From: CAVQBC01 sp963710665
GTDB taxonomy: Bacteria; Actinomycetota; Thermoleophilia; Solirubrobacterales; Solirubrobacteraceae
Assembly: GCA_963710665.1 (NCBI GenBank)
Contig: CAVQBC010000008.1
Location: 124,001 to 188,000, forward strand
Direction of reading: 5' to 3'
Length of the DNA: 64,000 bases
Shown: piece by piece, positions 1 through 8,348 of the stretch
Position numbering within the stretch: position 1 is the stretch's first letter
Layout: each line of letters opens with the position of its first letter
Translations under genes and position numbers: made by a program
Notes under the pieces: generated by a model
Database searches by the model: none
What the model was told of the DNA's origin: nothing
The model's input: only the letters and a program-made list of their open reading frames with translations

Positions 1-258
1 TCGGCCGCGGTGAAGCTCGACCTGTCGCTCACCGACCTCGGTTCCGACCAGCAGATCGAGGCGCCCGCGAACGCGCGGCCCTTCGAGGAGCTCGCCGCGA
101 AGCTGCGCTCCGAGGGCATGGGCGGCGGCCTCGGTGGCGCGGGAGGCGGCGCGAAGGGCGGGCCCCCGGACCGCAAGCTGCGCCGCTACGTGAAGTGCGT
201 GGAGGACGCCGGGTCCGACAGCGCGAAGGCGCAGAAGTGCGCCGACATCCTGCGTTGA
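1..258 (+). CDS. C-terminal end of a putative lipoprotein, 5' truncated
   Basis: The reading frame is already open at base 1, so only the last 85 residues are present. The segment QQIEAPANARPFEEL resembles the closing strand of LppX/LprG/LolA-like lipoproteins, which end in an acidic 'EAPA(D/N)A' stretch. A glycine-rich linker follows. The last 25 residues carry two cysteines (KCVEDAG and QKCADIL) that could form a disulfide in an exported protein. No signal peptide can be seen because the start is outside the window. It ends 10 bases before the exchanger gene, so the two may be co-transcribed. The family call is a weak match by eye. Confidence 0.5.
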   Translation, partial: SAAVKLDLSLTDLGSDQQIEAPANARPFEELAAKLRSEGMGGGLGGAGGGAKGGPPDRKLRRYVKCVEDAGSDSAKAQKCADILR

Positions 259-268
259 GGACGGCGAC

Positions 269-1402
269 ATGAGCACGGCCCCCGCGCCACCCGGCGCCCC
301 GCGCGCGTCCAACGCCGGCGAGCGCTGGCCCTACGTGCTGCTCCCGTTCATCCCGCTCGGGATCGTGCTCGAGCTCGCCGGGGCCGACTCGACGATCGTC
401 TTCGTGGTCTCGGCGCTCGCGATCGTCCCCACCGCGGCGCTGATGGGCCGCGCGACGATCGAGCTGGCGGCCCGCGCGGGCCCGGGCATCGGGAGCCTCC
501 TCAACGCGACGTTCGGCAACGCCCCGGAGCTGATCATCGCCCTCTTCGCGCTCAACGCGGGCCTGCACGAGGTCGTCAAGGCGTCGCTCGTGGGCTCCGT
601 GCTGGGCAACCTCCTGCTCGTGCTGGGCGCCGCCGCGCTCGTCGGCGGCCGCAAGCGGGTCAGCCAGCAGTTCGACGCGACGGCCGCCGGGGTCCAGGCC
701 CTGATCCTGCTGCTCGCCGTGACCGCCCTGATCATGCCGGCGGTGTTCGCGCTCGTCGGCGGCGACGGGCTCCCGCTGCCCTCCGAGCAGGCGGTCAACT
801 ACCCCTCCGACGTCGCCCAGCTGTCCGTCGGAGTCGCGATCGTCCTGCTGGTCGGCTATGGGAGCGCGCTGATCTTCTCGCTGCGCACGCACCGCGACCT
901 CTTCAACCCCTCCTTCGGCAAGGAGGACCACCTCGGCACGCCGTGGTCGGTCCGGCGGAGCGTCGTGATGCTCGCGCTCGCCGGCGCCGTCGCGGCGGTG
1001 ATGGCCGAGATCCTCGTGGGGACGATCACCGAGGCGTCGGAGGCGATCGGGCTGTCGCGCTTCTTCCTCGGGATCGTCGTCGTCGCGGTGATCAGCAACG
1101 CCGCCGAGCACTGGGTGGCGGTGAGCTTCGCGCTGCGCGACAAGATGGACATCGCGCTGAACATCACGATCTCCTCGAGCACGCAGATCGCGCTCTTCGC
1201 GGCCCCGCTGCTCGTGCTGGTCTCGCTGTTCATCGGGCCGTTCGAGATGGCGCTGGTGTTCAACGGCCTCGAGGTCGTCGCGCTGCTGCTCGCGGTGCTG
1301 ATCGCCAACCACATCACCCAGGAGGGCGAGTCGAGCTGGTTCGAGGGGCTGCAGCTGGTCGCGGTCTACCTCGTGATGGCGATCACGTTCGCGTTCGTCT
1401 GA
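269..1402 (+). CDS. cax: Ca2+/H+ antiporter, CAX/ChaA type
   Basis: Membrane exchanger of the CaCA superfamily that exports cytosolic Ca2+ in exchange for protons. The 377-residue protein is hydrophobic along most of its length, with about ten to eleven membrane segments. It shows the two acidic alpha-repeats of the family: GNAPELI near residue 84 and SNAAEHWVAV near residue 276, the second followed by a Ser/Thr-rich helix (ITISSSTQIALF). The length is normal for bacterial CAX proteins. The ATG lies 10 bases after the upstream stop. The stop lies 6 bases from the end of the convergent regulator gene, so no shared terminator fits between them. Substrate specificity cannot be read from sequence alone. 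Confidence 0.9.
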   Translation: MSTAPAPPGAPRASNAGERWPYVLLPFIPLGIVLELAGADSTIVFVVSALAIVPTAALMGRATIELAARAGPGIGSLLNATFGNAPELIIALFALNAGLHEVVKASLVGSVLGNLLLVLGAAALVGGRKRVSQQFDATAAGVQALILLLAVTALIMPAVFALVGGDGLPLPSEQAVNYPSDVAQLSVGVAIVLLVGYGSALIFSLRTHRDLFNPSFGKEDHLGTPWSVRRSVVMLALAGAVAAVMAEILVGTITEASEAIGLSRFFLGIVVVAVISNAAEHWVAVSFALRDKMDIALNITISSSTQIALFAAPLLVLVSLFIGPFEMALVFNGLEVVALLLAVLIANHITQEGESSWFEGLQLVAVYLVMAITFAFV

Positions 1403-1408
1403 CGCGTC

Positions 1409-2047
1409 CTACGGGGTCTCGGGCGCGTGCTCGGCGCGCCTGTCCGCGGGCTGGCGCGGGTCGACCGGGCCGCTCAGGTTGGCGGCCTCGAAGAGCATCG
1501 TGACGACGCCCGCGTCGACGATCCCCTCCGCGTGGGGGTCGCGGGCGATCCGCTCCAGCGCGTCGCGCTCGATGCGCTCGAGCTGCTCGAGCAGCCCGCG
1601 GTAGGCGCGGGCCGCCTCGCGCCAGCCCTCGCGGTCGAGCCGCAGCCGGGTGCGTGCGAGGTGCGTCTCGGGGCGGTCGAAGCCGCCGGCCGCGGCCGAC
1701 ATCCGCACCTGCTCGTTGATGAGCTGCATGGACGAGCCGATCGCGACCTGCCGCGTGATCGGCTGGGCCTGCTCCCACGCCTCGTCCGACACCGTGGGGC
1801 GGGGCCGGGCGCGGTAGTGGTGGCGGATCGCGCCGCGCACCCGGGTCTCCTGCTCGAGCTCGATGAGGCCCAGGCGCTCGAGCGTGCGCACGTGGTAGGC
1901 GACGGTCCCGAGGCTCGCGTCGAGCCAGCGCGCGAGCTCGACCGGGCTCGCCGGGCGCTCCTCGAGCATGGCCATGATGCGCACCCGCAGCGGGTGGCTC
2001 ATGGCCTTCACGTAGCGGGGGTCCTCGATGGAGGTGATTGCGGTCAT
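1409..2047 (-). CDS. ArsR-like winged-helix regulator
   Basis: A 212-residue DNA-binding regulator. Residues 10-75 form a winged helix typical of ArsR/HTH_20 proteins: YVKAMSHPLRVRIMAMLEE, then SPVELARWLDASLGTVAYHVRTLE as the recognition helix region. The C-terminal half is alpha-helical and charged and may be an effector or dimer domain; no metal-binding cysteine cluster is seen, so a metal sensor is unlikely. The start ATG overlaps the stop of the upstream sigma-like gene by 4 bases (ATGA), so the two are translationally coupled and probably act in one circuit. The target is unknown. Confidence 0.8.
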   Translation of the reverse strand: MTAITSIEDPRYVKAMSHPLRVRIMAMLEERPASPVELARWLDASLGTVAYHVRTLERLGLIELEQETRVRGAIRHHYRARPRPTVSDEAWEQAQPITRQVAIGSSMQLINEQVRMSAAAGGFDRPETHLARTRLRLDREGWREAARAYRGLLEQLERIERDALERIARDPHAEGIVDAGVVTMLFEAANLSGPVDPRQPADRRAEHAPETP

Positions 2048-2541
2048 GTCTCGAGCAGCGCGTCGCGCAGACGCGAGCGTAGTCGATGGAGACGGACTCT
2101 GACGGTCACCTCGGCCACGTCGAGCTGCCGGGCGAGGTCGGAGTCGGACAGATCGTGCCAGTAGCGGCCGCGCACGAGCCAGCGCTCCTCGCGCTCCAGG
2201 CCGGCGATCGCCTGCAGGACCGGCGCACCCTCCAGGATCGGCTGCTCGGGGTCGTGCGCGGGATGCGCGCCGGCCGGGAGGTCCTGCAGCGAGGACTCCC
2301 GGGGACCGCGGGCCAGCCGGAGCGCCTCACGGCGCGCGATGGTGGTGACCCACGGGGCCGGGCGCTCCGGCTCGTGGCAGCTCCCGCGCCGCCGCCAGGC
2401 ACGCACGACGGCCTCCTGGGCGGCGTCCTCCGCGGTCTCGCAGCAGCCGAGCACGCGCTCGGCCTCCCGCAGGCACAACGAGCGCAGGACCGTCCAGTCC
2501 CACTCCCCCCGGTCCCTGAGGCAATCGGCGACATGAGTCAT
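2044..2541 (-). CDS. ECF-like RNA polymerase sigma factor
   Basis: A 165-residue protein with the two sigma-70 modules of extracytoplasmic-function factors. Region 2 is in the first half (EDAAQEAVVRAWRR, then PWVTTIARREALRLAR). Region 4 is at the end (SDSDLARQLDVAEVTVRVRLHRLRSRLR, a helix-turn-helix). ATG at 2541 was chosen; a TTG at 2571 would add ten residues. No anti-sigma gene lies next to it. Instead it overlaps an ArsR-like regulator by 4 bases, an uncommon partner. The methyltransferase gene diverges about 60 bases upstream and may share the control region. Confidence 0.75.
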   Translation of the reverse strand: MTHVADCLRDRGEWDWTVLRSLCLREAERVLGCCETAEDAAQEAVVRAWRRRGSCHEPERPAPWVTTIARREALRLARGPRESSLQDLPAGAHPAHDPEQPILEGAPVLQAIAGLEREERWLVRGRYWHDLSDSDLARQLDVAEVTVRVRLHRLRSRLRDALLET

Positions 2542-2599
2542 GACGCGCCAAGGCTGCCAGCGCTGAAACAAAGTCCGCGCCGGTCCTGGTCAAGCCCTC

Positions 2600-3382
2600 A
2601 TGCCCACGATCACCGGTTCCGATACCGCGGGCGCGTACGCCGTCCTCGCGCCCGTGTACGACCTCCTGACGGCCGACTACGCCCACGCCCGCTGGGTGCG
2701 CGGGCTCGAGGAGCTCGCCCGCGCGCACGGCCTGCGCGGACGACGCGCGCTCGACGCCGCCTGCGGCACCGGGAAGAGCTTCCTCCCGCTGCTCGAGCTC
2801 GGCTACGAGGTCACCGCCTGCGACATCTCGCCGGAGATGGCCGCGCGCGCCCAGGCGGCCGCGGGTCCCGCGGCCGACGTGCGGGTCGCGGACATCCGGC
2901 GCCTCGAGCCGCTCGGGGCCTTCGACCTCGTGACCTGCCTGAGCGACGTCCTCAACCACCTGGTCGAGCCCGGTGAGGTCCTCGACGCGCTGGTGGGCCT
3001 CGGCGGCAACCTCGCCGGCGGCGGGCTGCTCGTGTTCGACGTCAACACGCTGGCCGCCTACCGGGACGTGCCCGACATGGTCGTCGAGGGGCCCGGGAGC
3101 GTGGTGGTCTGGCACGGCGAGCCGGCGCGGATCGACGCGCCGGGCGGCTGCGCGGAGGTCGTGGTCGACGTCTTCGCCGAGGAGGAGGACGGCGCGACGT
3201 GGCGGCGCGCGCAGAGCCGCCAGCGGCATCGCCACCACCCGCTGGAGCTGATCGTGGCGCTGGTGGAGGAGGCCGGGCTCGAGGTGGTCGCGCTGCGCGG
3301 CCAGCGGCCCGGCGGCGTGCTGGAGGCCCACGTCGACGAGGACACGCAGCACAAGGTCGTGGTGGTGGCGGGCCGCGGTTGA
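2600..3382 (+). CDS. Class I SAM-dependent methyltransferase
   Basis: A 260-residue Rossmann-fold methyltransferase of unknown substrate. The SAM-binding motif I is ALDAACGTGKSFLPLLELG (about residues 51-69), followed by an acidic motif II strand (VTACDISPEM) and FDLVTCLSDVLNHL as motif IV. Sequence at the C-terminal end is consistent with a small-molecule O- or N-methyltransferase, but nothing fixes the acceptor. It is transcribed away from the sigma/ArsR pair. It ends in a convergent junction with a strong hairpin. Confidence 0.85.
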   Translation: MPTITGSDTAGAYAVLAPVYDLLTADYAHARWVRGLEELARAHGLRGRRALDAACGTGKSFLPLLELGYEVTACDISPEMAARAQAAAGPAADVRVADIRRLEPLGAFDLVTCLSDVLNHLVEPGEVLDALVGLGGNLAGGGLLVFDVNTLAAYRDVPDMVVEGPGSVVVWHGEPARIDAPGGCAEVVVDVFAEEEDGATWRRAQSRQRHRHHPLELIVALVEEAGLEVVALRGQRPGGVLEAHVDEDTQHKVVVVAGRG

Positions 3383-3452
3383 CGGCCGCCACCAGAGGTC
3401 CGGACGAGGAAAGGAGGCGGAGATGCTCTGGCGCCCCTAGGAGCGACTGGCG

Positions 3453-3483
3453 TGGGCGCGCGTCGTCACGCGGCGCGCGCCCA
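3453..3483. terminator. Bidirectional hairpin terminator
   Basis: Perfect 10-bp inverted repeat (TGGGCGCGCG / CGCGCGCCCA) with an 11-base loop between two convergent genes. There is no T tract on either side, as is common for G+C-rich actinobacteria. Confidence 0.6.
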
Positions 3484-3501
3484 TGTACCACCGCCCTCGG
3501 C

Positions 3502-3816
3502 TTAGAGCTCGTCGGGGTCCGGGTCCGGCTCGAGCTCCTCCTCGTCGTCGCCGAGATCGTCGGCCTCGGCGTCGGGCATCTCGGTGAGCCGCGCCTGGAA
3601 GCGCTCGAGCAGCGCGTCGCGCTGGTGCTCGTCGACGGGCGTCTCGTCGGAGACGAGCACCCACTCGGCGTCGTCGTCGGCGGCGTCGTCCGAGAAGAGC
3701 TCGGACTCGACGGCGGCGGAATCGTCCACCACGAGCACGATCTCGGTCTCCGGATTGAAGTACGTCCCGGGCCGGTTGAGGAGCTCGTCGACGTCGAATC
3801 GGCGGGGAGCTGGCAT
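3502..3816 (-). CDS. Small acidic hypothetical protein
   Basis: A 104-residue protein that I do not recognise. The N-terminal part (RRFDVDELLNRPGTYFNPET, then EIVLVVDDS) looks folded. The rest is strongly acidic, with runs of Asp and Glu up to the end (LEPDPDPDEL). It has no signal peptide, membrane segment or cysteine. The codon use matches the neighbours. It diverges from the acyl-CoA dehydrogenase promoter region, about 60 bases from the palindromic operator. The name given describes composition only. Confidence 0.7.
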   Translation of the reverse strand: MPAPRRFDVDELLNRPGTYFNPETEIVLVVDDSAAVESELFSDDAADDDAEWVLVSDETPVDEHQRDALLERFQARLTEMPDAEADDLGDDEEELEPDPDPDEL

Positions 3817-3875
3817 TGATCGACAATCTAGCCGTCTGGCGGGAGCCGGGACCGTCCGACATCGGACCGGCGCGC

Positions 3876-3902
3876 TACGATCGCGGTTGACTGACCAGTC
3901 AA
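3876..3902 (+). promoter_or_regulatory. Promoter -10 with perfect TetR/FadR-like operator
   Basis: A -10-like box TACGAT (3876-3881) is followed by the perfect palindrome TTGACTG-AC-CAGTCAA (3887-3902), which would cover the start of transcription. The repressor that binds it is not adjacent. Two-base-spaced 7-bp palindromes of this kind are typical TetR-family sites in acyl-CoA catabolic operons. The acyl-CoA dehydrogenase starts 23 bases further on. Confidence 0.6.
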
Positions 3903-3925
3903 TCTGTTACCGACGGGAGCGCAGC

Positions 3926-5092
3926 GTGGTCGATTTCACCCTCACCGACGAGCAGAAGGCGCTGCGCGAGATGGCGCACGAGTTCGCCGCCCACGAGATG
4001 CGCCCGGTGGCCGCGCAGCACGACCGCGACGGGAGCTGGCCGCAGGCCGTGCTGGAGAAGGCGTGGGAGCTCGGGCTGATGAACTCGCACGTGCCCGAGG
4101 CCTACGGCGGACCGGGGCTCTCCTACCTCGACGGCACGCTGGTCGAGGAGGAGCTCGGGTGGGGCTGCTCGGGGATCGCGACCTCGATCGCCGCCAACGG
4201 CCTCGCGGTCACGCCGCTGGGCCTCGCGGGCTCGGAGGCGCTCAAGCGCCGCTACCTCGGCATGCTCGCCGAGGCGCCCGTCTACGCCTCGTTCTGCCTC
4301 ACCGAGCCCGACGCCGGCTCGGATGTCTCGGGCATGCGCACCACCGCGGTGCGCAAGGGCGACCGCTGGGTCCTCAACGGCTCCAAGTGCTTCATCACCA
4401 ACGGCGGCTACGCGTCGTTCTTCACCGTCTACGCCAAGACGGACCGCGAGGCCGGCCACCGCGGCATCTCCTGCTTCCTCGTGCCCAAGGACGACACGGT
4501 CACGGTGGACAAGAAGGAGGACAAGATGGGCCAGCGGGCCTCCAACACCGCGACCATCACCTTCAACGACACCGAGATCCCCGCCGACCACCTCATCGGC
4601 GAGGAGAACAAGGGCTTCAAGATCGCGATGATGACCCTCGACCGCACCCGACCCGGGGTGGCGGCGATGGCGGTGGGGATCGCGCGGGCGGCGTTCGAGC
4701 ACGCCACCACGTACTCGAAGGAGCGCGTCCAGTTCGGCGTCCCGATCGCCATGCACCAGGCGATCCAGTTCATGATCGCCGACATGGCGACCAAGGTGCA
4801 CGCGGCGCGCCTGATGGTCTGGAACTCCGCCGTGCTGCTCGACCAGGGGCAGCGCAACACGCTCGAGTCCTCGCACGCCAAGCGCTTCGCCGCCGACGCC
4901 GCGATGGAGGTCACCACCGACGCGGTGCAGATCTACGGCGGCTACGGCTTCATCAAGGAGTACCCGGTCGAGAAGCTCATGCGCGACGCGAAGATCATGC
5001 AGCTCTACGAGGGCACCTCGCAGATCCAGCGGCTGGTGATCGCGCGCGAGACGCTGCTGCCGCGGCGGCTGGAGGCGGCGGCCGCCGCCTGA
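3926..5092 (+). CDS. Acyl-CoA dehydrogenase
   Basis: FAD-dependent enzyme for the first step of fatty-acid beta-oxidation, forming trans-2-enoyl-CoA. The GTG at 3926 was chosen because GGGAG lies 7 bases upstream and the protein then begins VDFTLTDEQKALREMAHEF, the normal family start; the frame is open further upstream but that part is unlike the family. The 388-residue length is normal. Visible landmarks are the FAD-binding ASFCLTEPDAGSD and KCFITNGG segments, and the catalytic-base region LYEGTSQIQ near the C terminus. It heads a run of acyl-CoA genes downstream of a palindromic operator. Chain-length preference cannot be read. Confidence 0.93.
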   Translation: MVDFTLTDEQKALREMAHEFAAHEMRPVAAQHDRDGSWPQAVLEKAWELGLMNSHVPEAYGGPGLSYLDGTLVEEELGWGCSGIATSIAANGLAVTPLGLAGSEALKRRYLGMLAEAPVYASFCLTEPDAGSDVSGMRTTAVRKGDRWVLNGSKCFITNGGYASFFTVYAKTDREAGHRGISCFLVPKDDTVTVDKKEDKMGQRASNTATITFNDTEIPADHLIGEENKGFKIAMMTLDRTRPGVAAMAVGIARAAFEHATTYSKERVQFGVPIAMHQAIQFMIADMATKVHAARLMVWNSAVLLDQGQRNTLESSHAKRFAADAAMEVTTDAVQIYGGYGFIKEYPVEKLMRDAKIMQLYEGTSQIQRLVIARETLLPRRLEAAAAA

Positions 5093-5130
5093 TTCCGGCC
5101 GCGGCCGCGCGTGGCTGGCATGATCGCCGG

Positions 5131-5568
5131 ATGACCGTCGCGCCCCGCGAGCCCGGGCGGGAGACCGCCGGTCCGCCCCCGCGGGCCGGCGCCGGCGGTC
5201 CCGGCGCGGGCGACCCGCTGATCGGCGACCTGCGGCGCGCCGGGCTGCTGCCGATGCTCGTGCTCCACCTCGTCGCCGACAGCCCGTCCTACGGCAACCG
5301 GCTGATCGAGCGCGTGGGGGACCTCACCGGCGGCGCGGTGGCCGTCAACCCCAACACGATGTACCCGCTGCTGCGCTCGCTCGAGGCCCAGGGGCTGCTG
5401 ACCGGGCATTGGGAGCATCCCGAGCGCCGCTCGCGGCGCTTCTATGAGATCACCCCGGCCGGGCGCGTGGAGCGCGACCGGCTGATCGCCGAGCTGGCCC
5501 CGCGGCTGGACCGCATCGCGGCTTCGATCGAGGCGATCCGCGCCGAGATCATGCGCCCGGTCCCGTGA
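5131..5568 (+). CDS. PadR-family transcriptional regulator
   Basis: A 145-residue PadR-type winged-helix protein. The first 28 residues are a Pro/Gly/Ala-rich extension. The domain runs from LLPMLVLHLVADSPSYGNRL through NPNTMYPLLRSLEAQGLL (recognition helix) to RRFYEITPAGRVERDRL, the standard wing. A C-terminal helix would mediate dimers. It sits between the acyl-CoA dehydrogenase (39 bases away) and the hydroxyacyl-CoA dehydrogenase (60 bases), so it is a candidate local regulator of acyl-CoA catabolism, perhaps sensing a CoA ester or aromatic acid. No PadR operator was identified. Confidence 0.88.
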   Translation: MTVAPREPGRETAGPPPRAGAGGPGAGDPLIGDLRRAGLLPMLVLHLVADSPSYGNRLIERVGDLTGGAVAVNPNTMYPLLRSLEAQGLLTGHWEHPERRSRRFYEITPAGRVERDRLIAELAPRLDRIAASIEAIRAEIMRPVP

Positions 5569-5627
5569 GGCCGCAGGTGGTGTAATCCGCCACCCCGACA
5601 ACGCAATCCCGGAGGTACCACCAGCTC

Positions 5628-6500
5628 ATGTTCGTGTTCAAGGCGGCGGTCGTCGGCGCCGGCGTGATGGGCGGCGAGATCGCCCAGGTCATCGCCGCGG
5701 CCGACATCCCCGTGGTGCTCAAGGACGTCGAGCAGCCCCTCGTCGACGCCGGGCTGGAGAAGGCGCGCGAGGTGACCGAGGGGTCCCTCGGCAAGCTCGT
5801 CGAGAAGGGCCGGCTCTCGGAGGAGCAGGCCGCCGAGCAGCGCGACCGCACACTCGGCCGGATCACCGGCACCACGAGCTACGAGGGCTTCGGCGACGTC
5901 GACTTCGCGATCGAGGCGGTGCCCGAGCGCATGTCGATCAAGCACGACGTGTTCGCCGAGCTCGACGCCGTGACCCCCGGCCACGCGATCCTCGCCTCCA
6001 ACACGTCGGGGCTCTCGATCACCGAGATCGGCGACGTGACCAACCGCCCGGACCGCGTCGTCGGCTTCCACTTCTTCTGGCCCGCCTCGCGCATGCGCCT
6101 GATCGAGGTGGTCGAGGGGGAGGAGACCTCGCTCGACACCGTGCAGACGGCCTCGAACTTCGCGCGCGCCATCCGCAAGACCGCGGTGCGCTGCGCCGAG
6201 TGCCCCGGCTTCGTCGTCAACCGCATCCTCCTCTCCACCGCGTCGGAGGTCTGGCGCCACCAGGACGAGACCGGGCAGTCCTTCGAGGAGATCGACGACG
6301 CGATCACGGCGGGCGCGTCGGTGCCGATGGGCCCGTTCCGGATCGCCGACATGTCGGGGCTCGACACCGTGCTGAAGGTCGCCCGCGACCTGCAGGCCGC
6401 CTACGGCGACCGCTTCTACGTCCACAAGGGCATGGAGGAGCGGGTCGAGCGCGGCGACCTCGGCGCGAAGACCGGGAAGGGGTTCTATGAGCACGCCTGA
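5628..6500 (+). CDS. 3-hydroxyacyl-CoA dehydrogenase (NAD and first C-terminal domain)
   Basis: NAD-dependent oxidation of 3-hydroxyacyl-CoA to 3-ketoacyl-CoA. Residues 1-185 form the NAD domain (AVVGAGVMGGEIAQV as the dinucleotide fingerprint; LASNTSGLSITEI; GFHFFWPASRMRLIEVV with the catalytic His). Residues 186-290 are the first 3HCDH C-domain, ending GAKTGKGFYEH. The 290-residue length matches stand-alone 3-hydroxybutyryl-CoA dehydrogenases. The start of the next gene lies within its last 14 bases. That next gene starts with a second C-domain, so the pair together resembles a rearranged, split FadB. Confidence 0.92.
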   Translation: MFVFKAAVVGAGVMGGEIAQVIAAADIPVVLKDVEQPLVDAGLEKAREVTEGSLGKLVEKGRLSEEQAAEQRDRTLGRITGTTSYEGFGDVDFAIEAVPERMSIKHDVFAELDAVTPGHAILASNTSGLSITEIGDVTNRPDRVVGFHFFWPASRMRLIEVVEGEETSLDTVQTASNFARAIRKTAVRCAECPGFVVNRILLSTASEVWRHQDETGQSFEEIDDAITAGASVPMGPFRIADMSGLDTVLKVARDLQAAYGDRFYVHKGMEERVERGDLGAKTGKGFYEHA

Positions 6501-7596
6501 CACGCTCACCGACGTCGACCGCAAGCTCGTCGACCGCTTCAGCCTCAAGGCGTTCGTCGAGGCGTGCCTCGTGCTCGAGGAGGGCGTCGCGGGGATCCGC
6601 GACATCGACCTCGGGATGATGATGGGCACGGGCATGGTCCCGGGACCGTTCGCGCGCGCCGACCTGCGCGGCCTCGACGACGTGCTGGCGGCGCTCTCGC
6701 GGGCCGAGGAGGAGTGGGGCGAGCACTTCGCGCCGCCGCTGCTGCTGCGCCGGCTCGTCGCCCAGGGCCGCCTGGGCGCCAAGACGGGTCAGGGCTTCTA
6801 CCCCTACCCGCGGCCCGACGCCGGCTATGAGAACGCCAAGGTCAAGCTCGAGACCCGCGGCGAGGTCGCGATCGCGTGGCTGGACAACCCGCCCGCGAAC
6901 TCGCTCGCGCCCGCGGTGGTCGAGGAGCTGGCGGCGGTGTGGGACGTCGTCGAGGCCGCGCCCGAGGTCCGCGCGCTGATCGTCGCCTCGCCGAACCCGG
7001 CGCTGTTCTGCGCGGGCGCCGACATCCGGGCCTTCACCGAGTGGGAGCCGTCCGCGGGCGAGGAGCACCTGCGCTCGGGCCACGCGCTGCTGCGCAGCTG
7101 GGAGCGCTCGCCGACGATGACGATCGCGGCCGTCAACGGCCTCGCGTTCGGCGGCGGGTGCGAGCTCGCGATGGGCTGCGACGTGCGCCTCGCCGGCTTC
7201 TCGGCCAGCTTCGGCCAGCCGGAGATCGACCTCGGGATCATGCCCGGCCTCGGCGGCACGCAGCGCCTGCCGCGGCTGGTGGGCCCGGCCAAGGCGCTCG
7301 AGATGAACACGACCGGCGAGGCGGTCTCGGCCGAGGACGCCTACGAGCACGGGCTCGTCAACCGCGTGGTGGCCGACCACGAGCTGTTCGACACCGCGCT
7401 GCTGTGGGCGCGCAAGTTCGCGGGCCAGGCGCCGATCGCGCTCGAGCAGATCAAGCGCGCCTCCCACAAGGGCGACCTCGACGAGGGCATCGAGGCCGAG
7501 CTCGAGGCCTTCGGCACCGTGTTCGCCACCGAGGACGCCCGCGAGGGGATCGGCGCGTTCCTCGGCAAGCGGCGCCCGAGGTTCCGCGGGACGTGA
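6487..7596 (+). CDS. Fusion of a 3HCDH C-domain with enoyl-CoA hydratase
   Basis: A 369-residue fusion. Residues 1-105 are a 3-hydroxyacyl-CoA dehydrogenase C-domain (DRFSLKAFVEACLVLEEG; GAKTGQGFYPYP) without an NAD domain. Residues 110-369 are a crotonase/enoyl-CoA hydratase with the oxyanion-hole stretch GADIRAFTEW and both catalytic glutamates (GGGCELAMGCD and QPEIDLGIMPG). In classic FadB the hydratase is at the N terminus and one chain carries everything. Here the order is reversed and split over two overlapping genes, so the products probably form a complex that hydrates and then oxidises enoyl-CoA. It overlaps the sirtuin start (GTGA). Confidence 0.9.
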   Translation: MSTPDTLTDVDRKLVDRFSLKAFVEACLVLEEGVAGIRDIDLGMMMGTGMVPGPFARADLRGLDDVLAALSRAEEEWGEHFAPPLLLRRLVAQGRLGAKTGQGFYPYPRPDAGYENAKVKLETRGEVAIAWLDNPPANSLAPAVVEELAAVWDVVEAAPEVRALIVASPNPALFCAGADIRAFTEWEPSAGEEHLRSGHALLRSWERSPTMTIAAVNGLAFGGGCELAMGCDVRLAGFSASFGQPEIDLGIMPGLGGTQRLPRLVGPAKALEMNTTGEAVSAEDAYEHGLVNRVVADHELFDTALLWARKFAGQAPIALEQIKRASHKGDLDEGIEAELEAFGTVFATEDAREGIGAFLGKRRPRFRGT

Positions 7597-8348
7597 CGCC
7601 GGAGGCCACCGGAGCCGCCCGCCTCGCCGGCCTGATCCGCGAGGCGGGCTCCGTCGTCGCGCTCACCGGGGCGGGGATCTCGGTGCCGTCCGGGATCCCC
7701 GACTTCCGCTCGCCCCAGACCGGCCTGTGGCGCAACGTCGACCCGATGGCGGTCGCCCACATCGACGCCTTCCGGCGCGATCCGGAGCGCTTCTGGAGCT
7801 TCTACGGCGGTCGCTTCGCGCTGCTGCGCGACAAGCGCCCGAACGGGGCGCACGCCGCGCTCTCCGAGCTCGAGCGCCAGGGCCGGCTCGACGCGGTGAT
7901 CACACAGAACATCGACGGGCTGCACGCGATGGCGGGCACGCGCGAGCTCGTCGAGGTGCACGGCAGCATCGCCACGTCGTCGTGCCCGGCGTGCGGGCGC
8001 TCCTACGAGCTCGAGACCGTGCGCGACCGCCTGGAGGCGGCGGACGACGGCGTCCCGCGGTGCGAGTGCGGCGCGGCGCTCAAGCCCGACGTGGTGCTGT
8101 TCGGCGAGTTCCTGCCGGAGGAGGCGCTCGCGCGGGCGTTCGCGCTCGCCGAGGGCGCGGACGTGCTGCTGTGCGTCGGCTCCTCGCTCGAGGTGCATCC
8201 CGTGGCGGGGCTGCCCGGCGCCACCCTCGCCGCGGGCGGGGCGGTGGCCGTGGTCACCCGCAGCGCGACGCCGTACGACGGCGCCGCCACCGTGCGGCTG
8301 TCGGGCGACGTGGTGGCCGAGCTCGAGGGCGTTCTGGCGTGCCTGTGA
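7593..8348 (+). CDS. NAD-dependent protein deacylase, sirtuin (Sir2)
   Basis: Removes acyl groups from protein lysines using NAD+, giving O-acyl-ADP-ribose. The GTG at 7593 overlaps the previous stop (GTGA). The 251 residues show the Sir2 signatures GAGISVPSGIPDFRS, the catalytic-His region TQNIDGLHAMAG...EVHGS, a four-cysteine zinc site (CPAC and CEC) and CVGSSLEVHP. Lying inside an acyl-CoA catabolic operon suggests, as inference, that it reverses lysine acylation of these or other metabolic enzymes. Whether it is a deacetylase or a long-chain/succinyl deacylase is not settled; no Tyr-Arg pair typical of desuccinylases was noted. Confidence 0.93.
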   Translation: MTPEATGAARLAGLIREAGSVVALTGAGISVPSGIPDFRSPQTGLWRNVDPMAVAHIDAFRRDPERFWSFYGGRFALLRDKRPNGAHAALSELERQGRLDAVITQNIDGLHAMAGTRELVEVHGSIATSSCPACGRSYELETVRDRLEAADDGVPRCECGAALKPDVVLFGEFLPEEALARAFALAEGADVLLCVGSSLEVHPVAGLPGATLAAGGAVAVVTRSATPYDGAATVRLSGDVVAELEGVLACL

